From assembly GCA_003488145.1 (NCBI GenBank), contig DNMQ01000060.1:1-9424 (forward strand): 9,424 nt of DNA, in the 5' to 3' direction. The translations under genes were made by a program, and so were the position numbers. This document shows, piece after piece, positions 6,140 through 9,424 of the stretch. The notes beneath the pieces were generated by a model. That model saw only the letters and a list, made by a program, of their open reading frames with translations. It was not told where the DNA came from and did not search any database. Source of the stretch: Pseudomonas sp. GTDB lineage: Bacteria; Pseudomonadota; Gammaproteobacteria; Pseudomonadales; Pseudomonadaceae. How positions within the stretch are numbered: the first letter of the stretch is position 1; each line of letters opens with the position of its first letter.

Positions 6140-6753
6140 TTGCTCGGCCTCGTCTCGATCAGGCGGAAGGTCAGGTTGAGGCGCGGCTGCAGCACCTTGC
6201 TGGTCCGCGCGATCTGGTGTTGCCAATGATGCTGCGTCGTGCCCCTCATGACCAGCAGCGAGCCGTGTGCGAGGACGAGCGAGTGTTGAATCCGCCCACT
6301 GCCCTTGCGCCGCAGATCGAAGCGCCGCTCAGCGCCCAAGCTCAGCGAAGCGACAGTGGGGCAGTCGCCCAGCTCGGGCTCATCGTCACTGTGCCAGCCC
6401 ATGGCGTCGCGTCCGTCGCGATACAGGTTGAGCAACACACCGTTGAAGCGCTGACCGGTCTCGTGCTGCAGACGCTCACGGATGTCTTGCAACAGCGGTG
6501 TCCAGGCCAGCGGATCATGTCGCAGGCCGGAATAGCGATACCCGGCGTCCGCGTCGCCGTACCAGGCGACCATGCGTGGTACTGCAACCTGGCGGCCATA
6601 GATTCGGATTTCGGGTTGCGACCAGGGCGTGGCGCTGACGAGCTCCTCCAGCCAGGCATCGGCGGTTTCGCTGTCGACCCACCCCGGGTAGTAGTCCAGT
6701 GCGGCGTCCGGCAACTCGATCGATGAAGCGTGGCTCGGGTCGTCCGTGAACAC
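6136..6753 (-). CDS. AlkB-family 2-oxoglutarate/Fe(II) dioxygenase (alkylated nucleic-acid repair)
   Basis: Oxidative demethylation of alkylated bases such as 1-methyladenine and 3-methylcytosine in DNA or RNA, using Fe(II), O2 and 2-oxoglutarate. The 205-residue product has the iron-binding triad H121-x-D123 (in MGWHSDDE) and H179 (in HHWQHQI), and 2-oxoglutarate-binding arginines R191 and R197 in PRLNLTFR. The LLNLYRDG segment at 107-114 and the RLNLTFR ending resemble the ALKBH2/ALKBH3 type more than classical E. coli AlkB. The start is taken as GTG at 6753-6751: it lies one base after the upstream stop codon (6757-6755) and has GAGG six bases upstream. An in-frame ATG at 6939 would add 62 residues that overlap the upstream gene and show no domain character. 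Second gene of a three-gene operon. This is not the alkane hydroxylase also called AlkB, so no symbol is given. Confidence 0.9.
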   Translation of the reverse strand: MFTDDPSHASSIELPDAALDYYPGWVDSETADAWLEELVSATPWSQPEIRIYGRQVAVPRMVAWYGDADAGYRYSGLRHDPLAWTPLLQDIRERLQHETGQRFNGVLLNLYRDGRDAMGWHSDDEPELGDCPTVASLSLGAERRFDLRRKGSGRIQHSLVLAHGSLLVMRGTTQHHWQHQIARTSKVLQPRLNLTFRLIETRPSK

Positions 6754-6754
6754 C

Positions 6755-7051
6755 TCAGACCTCGACGTCAACCCAGAGTCCCTGGCGCGGCAGCTCTTCG
6801 AGCTCGGCCTGGTCCTGTTCATCAGTCTCGCCGGTCGCCAGTTCCTCCGGGGTATAACCCCGGCGCTGACGCCGCCGCTGCTCGTCGCGCAGCATCTCGG
6901 CGCTCTCCTGCGGATGGCGTCGGTCGAGGGTAACCGCACTTTCGTCCGGGCTCGGCTGCACGGGTGCCACCGGTGCGATCTCCGGGCGCGGCTTGACCAC
7001 GTCCTGCTGGGCGTTGACCGGGAATACGCCTGATGGGATGGGTGGCAGCAT
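6755..7051 (-). CDS. Hypothetical 98-residue charged, Pro/Gln-rich protein
   Basis: Function not recognised. The N-terminal half is Pro/Val-rich and low in complexity (MLPPIPSGVFPVN, KPRPEIAPVAPVQPSP). It is followed by a helical charged stretch with a basic cluster (RDEQRRRQRRGYTPEEL at about 55-71) and an acidic C-terminus (DEQDQAELEELP). It is probably largely disordered; there is no signal peptide or membrane segment. The ATG at 7051 has AGAGGGG 8 nt upstream, a good ribosome site, and the gene is first in an operon with the AlkB-type gene one base downstream. By position it probably corresponds to the hypothetical gene between the AlkB-type gene and hepA in P. aeruginosa. Its coding status rests on the ribosome site, the tight operon packing and sensible composition. 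Confidence 0.78.
   Translation of the reverse strand: MLPPIPSGVFPVNAQQDVVKPRPEIAPVAPVQPSPDESAVTLDRRHPQESAEMLRDEQRRRQRRGYTPEELATGETDEQDQAELEELPRQGLWVDVEV
6760..6763 (-). promoter_or_regulatory. Shine-Dalgarno site that decides the GTG start of the dioxygenase
   Basis: GAGG on the minus strand lies within the last codons of the upstream gene, six bases before GTG at 6753. It supports the short 205-residue form and implies that ribosomes finishing the upstream gene can restart at once. Confidence 0.6.
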
Positions 7052-7131
7052 GCTGGTTACCCCTCTTTACCGATGAATCGGCGCGGCACCGGCCAACTTT
7101 AACAGGACCGCTACACTTCATGCGTCACGCA

Positions 7132-7161
7132 GTCGCCATCGGCCGTCGCTCTGATGGCGAC
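7132..7161. promoter_or_regulatory. Perfect 9-bp inverted repeat in the rapA divergent spacer
   Basis: GTCGCCATC (7132-7140) and GATGGCGAC (7153-7161) are exact inverted copies separated by 12 nt, ending 41 bp before the rapA start and starting 80 bp from the start of the minus-strand operon. It is either an operator serving one or both divergent promoters or, if rapA is transcribed from further upstream, a leader hairpin. No T-run follows in either direction, so it is not a terminator. I could not place confident -35/-10 boxes for either gene in this 151-bp spacer. Confidence 0.45.
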
Positions 7162-7202
7162 GTTCCGTTACCATAGCCGGCTTTTTCACAGCGGGAGGCA
7201 GC

Positions 7203-9424
7203 ATGGCGCAGCAGTATCTACCGGGGCAACGCTGGATCAGCGACAGCGAGGCAGAACTCGGCCTCGGAACCATCCTGACCCAGGATGGACGGATGCTCAC
7301 CGTGCTTTACCCGGCGACCGGCGAAACCCGCCAGTATGCGACGCGCAGTGCGCCACTGACCCGCGTACGCTTCGTCCCGGGAGACGAGATCACCCACTTC
7401 GAAGGCTGGAAGATGACCGTGCGCGAGGTCGACGACGTCGACGGTCTGCTGGTCTACCACGGCCTCACCGCGCAGAACGAAGCCCGCACCCTGCCGGAAA
7501 CCCAGCTGTCGAACTTCATCCAGTTCCGCCTGGCCAGCGACCGCCTGTTCGCCGGGCAGATCGACCCGCTCGCATGGTTCAGCCTGCGCTACCACACCCT
7601 GCAGCACCAGAGCGCCCAGCTGCAATCCTCACTGTGGGGCCTCGGTGGCGTGCGTGCGCAGCCCATCGCGCACCAGCTGCACATCGCCAAGGAAGTCGCT
7701 GACCGCATCGCCCCGCGCGTACTGCTGGCCGACGAAGTGGGCCTGGGCAAGACCATCGAAGCCGGCCTGATCATCCATCGCCAACTGCTCTCAGGCCGCG
7801 CCAGCCGGGTGCTGATCCTGGTTCCGGAAAACCTCCAGCACCAGTGGCTGGTGGAGATGCGCCGCCGCTTCAACCTGGAAGTCGCACTGTTCGATGCCGA
7901 GCGTTTCATCGAGAGCGATGCCAGCAATCCGTTCGAAGACACCCAGCTGGCACTGGTTTCGCTGGAATGGCTGAAGGAAGACGAGCGTGCCCAGGACGCT
8001 GCCTTCGCCGCAGGCTGGGACGTGCTGGTAGTGGACGAAGCGCACCACCTGGTCTGGCACCCGGAAGGTGCCAGCGCCGAATACAAACTGGTCGAACAGC
8101 TGGCCGAAGTGATCCCCGGCGTGCTGCTGCTGACTGCAACTCCGGAACAGCTCGGTCTGGAAAGCCACTTCGCCCGTCTGCGTCTGCTCGATCCGAATCG
8201 TTTCCATGACCTCGATGCCTTCCGCGCCGAAAGCTCCAGCTATCAGCCGGTGGCCGAAGCCGTGCAGGAGCTGCTCGACGAGGGGCGTCTCTCGCAGCAG
8301 GCACACCAGACTATCCACGATTTCCTCGGCGCCGAGGGCGAAGCCCTGCTGGCCGCCGCCACCGATGGCGACATCGAGGCCAGCAGCCGGCTGATCCGCG
8401 AGCTGCTCGACCGTCACGGCACCGGCCGTCTGCTGTTCCGCAACACCCGTGCCGCCGTGCAGGGTTTCCCGGAGCGCCAGCTGCATCCCTATCCGCTGCC
8501 CTGCCCGGCCGAATACCTCGAACTGCCGCTGGGCGAGCATGCCGAGCTGTATCCGGAGGTCGCCTTCCAGAGCCAGCAGGACGACGGCGAGGCGAGCAAC
8601 CGCTGGTGGCAGTTCGATCCGCGCGTGGAATGGCTGATCGACACGCTGAAGATGCTGAAGAAGTACAAGGTGCTGGTCATCTGCGCCCATGCCGAGACCG
8701 CCCTGGATCTGGAAGACGCGCTGCGCGTGCGCTCCGGCATTCCGGCCACGGTGTTCCACGAGGGTATGAGCATCCTCGAGCGCGACCGCGCCGCGGCCTA
8801 CTTCGCCGACGAGGAGTTCGGCGCGCAGGTGCTGATCTGCTCGGAAATCGGCAGTGAGGGCCGTAACTTCCAGTTCAGCCACCATCTGGTGCTGTTCGAT
8901 CTGCCGGCGCATCCGGACCTGCTCGAGCAGCGCATCGGCCGTCTCGACCGCATCGGCCAGCAGCACACCATCCAGCTGCACGTGCCGTATCTGGAAACCA
9001 GTCCGCAGGAACGCCTATTCAAGTGGTATCACCAGGCACTGAACGCTTTCCTCAACACCTGCCCGACCGGCAACGCCCTGCAGCACCGCTTCGGTCAGCG
9101 CCTGCTGGCGCAGCTGGAAGAAGGTGACGACGACGCCTATCAGCTGCTGATCGACGAGGCCCGCGCCGAGCGCGAGCGTCTGGAAGCCGAACTGCACAGC
9201 GGTCGCGACCGTCTGCTGGAACTCAACTCCGGCGGCGGCGAACAAGGCAAGGCGCTGGTCGAAGCCATCGAGGAGCAGGACGACCAGTTCGCCCTGCCGA
9301 TCTATATGGAGCAGCTGTTCGACGCGTTCGGCATCGACAGCGAAGACCACTCGGAAAACGCCCTGGTATTGCGCCCCAGCGAAAAGATGCTGGATGCCAG
9401 CTTCCCGCTGGGCGACGACGAGGC
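7203..9424 (+). CDS. rapA: RNA polymerase-associated ATPase RapA (HepA), 3'-truncated by the window edge
   Basis: Swi2/Snf2-family ATP-dependent translocase that binds core RNA polymerase and recycles it after transcription; cytosolic, nucleoid-associated. The first 740 codons of a protein usually about 950-970 long are present. The start [11 protein letters not shown] is the conserved RapA N-terminus, and tandem Tudor-like domains fill about residues 2-107. ATPase lobe 1: Walker [13 protein letters not shown] at 177-188 with K183, DEAH box 278-281, and TATP at 311-314. Lobe 2: [11 protein letters not shown] at 547-557 and the arginine-finger motif [11 protein letters not shown] at 576-586. 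A charged helical spacer follows at about 640-680. GGGAGG at 7193-7198 lies 4 nt before the ATG, a little close but strong. Transcribed alone and divergent from the AlkB-type operon. No broken motif or frameshift is seen. A 396-codon antisense frame inside it is a composition artefact. Confidence 0.97.
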   Translation, partial: MAQQYLPGQRWISDSEAELGLGTILTQDGRMLTVLYPATGETRQYATRSAPLTRVRFVPGDEITHFEGWKMTVREVDDVDGLLVYHGLTAQNEARTLPETQLSNFIQFRLASDRLFAGQIDPLAWFSLRYHTLQHQSAQLQSSLWGLGGVRAQPIAHQLHIAKEVADRIAPRVLLADEVGLGKTIEAGLIIHRQLLSGRASRVLILVPENLQHQWLVEMRRRFNLEVALFDAERFIESDASNPFEDTQLALVSLEWLKEDERAQDAAFAAGWDVLVVDEAHHLVWHPEGASAEYKLVEQLAEVIPGVLLLTATPEQLGLESHFARLRLLDPNRFHDLDAFRAESSSYQPVAEAVQELLDEGRLSQQAHQTIHDFLGAEGEALLAAATDGDIEASSRLIRELLDRHGTGRLLFRNTRAAVQGFPERQLHPYPLPCPAEYLELPLGEHAELYPEVAFQSQQDDGEASNRWWQFDPRVEWLIDTLKMLKKYKVLVICAHAETALDLEDALRVRSGIPATVFHEGMSILERDRAAAYFADEEFGAQVLICSEIGSEGRNFQFSHHLVLFDLPAHPDLLEQRIGRLDRIGQQHTIQLHVPYLETSPQERLFKWYHQALNAFLNTCPTGNALQHRFGQRLLAQLEEGDDDAYQLLIDEARAERERLEAELHSGRDRLLELNSGGGEQGKALVEAIEEQDDQFALPIYMEQLFDAFGIDSEDHSENALVLRPSEKMLDASFPLGDDE

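Noticed and set aside
6140..6226. Longer version of the 53-residue protein starting at 6226
   Set aside because: The added part is the dioxygenase 3' end read in another frame, and the ATGA overlap at 6139 is the usual coupled start.
6754..6939. Longer AlkB-type protein starting at ATG 6939
   Set aside because: The extra 62 residues overlap the 98-residue gene in another frame and are Arg/Ser-rich without domain character. GTG at 6753 has a ribosome site at the right distance.
7791..8981. 396-codon minus-strand frame inside rapA
   Set aside because: It is antisense to the ATPase lobes of rapA. It is rich in Gln, Ala and Val without recognisable motifs, and no ribosome site or promoter was seen.
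1..9424. Mobile elements, CRISPR arrays, tRNA or rRNA genes, defence or toxin systems
   Set aside because: No transposase or integrase segments, regularly spaced repeats, cloverleaf-like structures or known defence motifs were seen on either strand.

Overview
The window looks like chromosomal DNA of a Pseudomonas-type gammaproteobacterium with high G+C, most likely from the Stutzerimonas (Pseudomonas stutzeri) group. Three things point there: fadD, phaJ, an AlkB-type oxygenase and rapA/hepA lie close together, which I recall as the P. aeruginosa PA3299-PA3308 arrangement; there is a secreted pullulanase, and the P. stutzeri group is known among pseudomonads for using starch and maltose; and there is a tiny gene matching CcoM, a cbb3 oxidase subunit first characterised in P. 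stutzeri ZoBell. The species call is inference from memory, not from a database search.

Layout. Bases 1-1454 (minus) hold most of a long-chain acyl-CoA synthetase (fadD), running off the left edge. It diverges from phaJ (1731-2201, plus), an (R)-specific enoyl-CoA hydratase that ends in a clear intrinsic terminator. Together they suggest a fatty-acid activation / beta-oxidation / polyhydroxyalkanoate-precursor module. Next is a 1039-residue exported pullulanase-type alpha-1,6-glucosidase (2437-5556, plus). It converges on a 35-codon minus-strand gene (5630-5737), read here as ccoM. That gene has its own strong terminator, a good Shine-Dalgarno site and a perfectly symmetric ANR/FNR-type box (5807-5820) placed as in a class II oxygen-regulated promoter. 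A second, imperfect box is centred exactly 50 bp further upstream. The predicted transcript is about 208 nt. By position, regulation and size it looks like the counterpart of the P. aeruginosa small RNA PhrS.

Bases 5978-7051 (minus) form a compact three-gene operon: a 98-residue charged, Pro/Gln-rich unknown protein, a 205-residue AlkB-family 2-oxoglutarate/Fe(II) dioxygenase starting at GTG, and a 53-residue basic-tailed unknown. The genes are joined by a 1-nt gap and an ATGA overlap. Divergent from it is rapA (7203 to the right edge, plus), the RNA-polymerase-recycling Swi2/Snf2 ATPase, of which the first 740 codons are present. The 151-bp divergent spacer carries a perfect 9-bp inverted repeat.

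No mobile elements, tRNA, rRNA or CRISPR were seen. Most of the window is ordinary core-genome content. The part most worth a second look is the 5565-5870 ccoM/small-RNA locus with its paired oxygen-regulator boxes.
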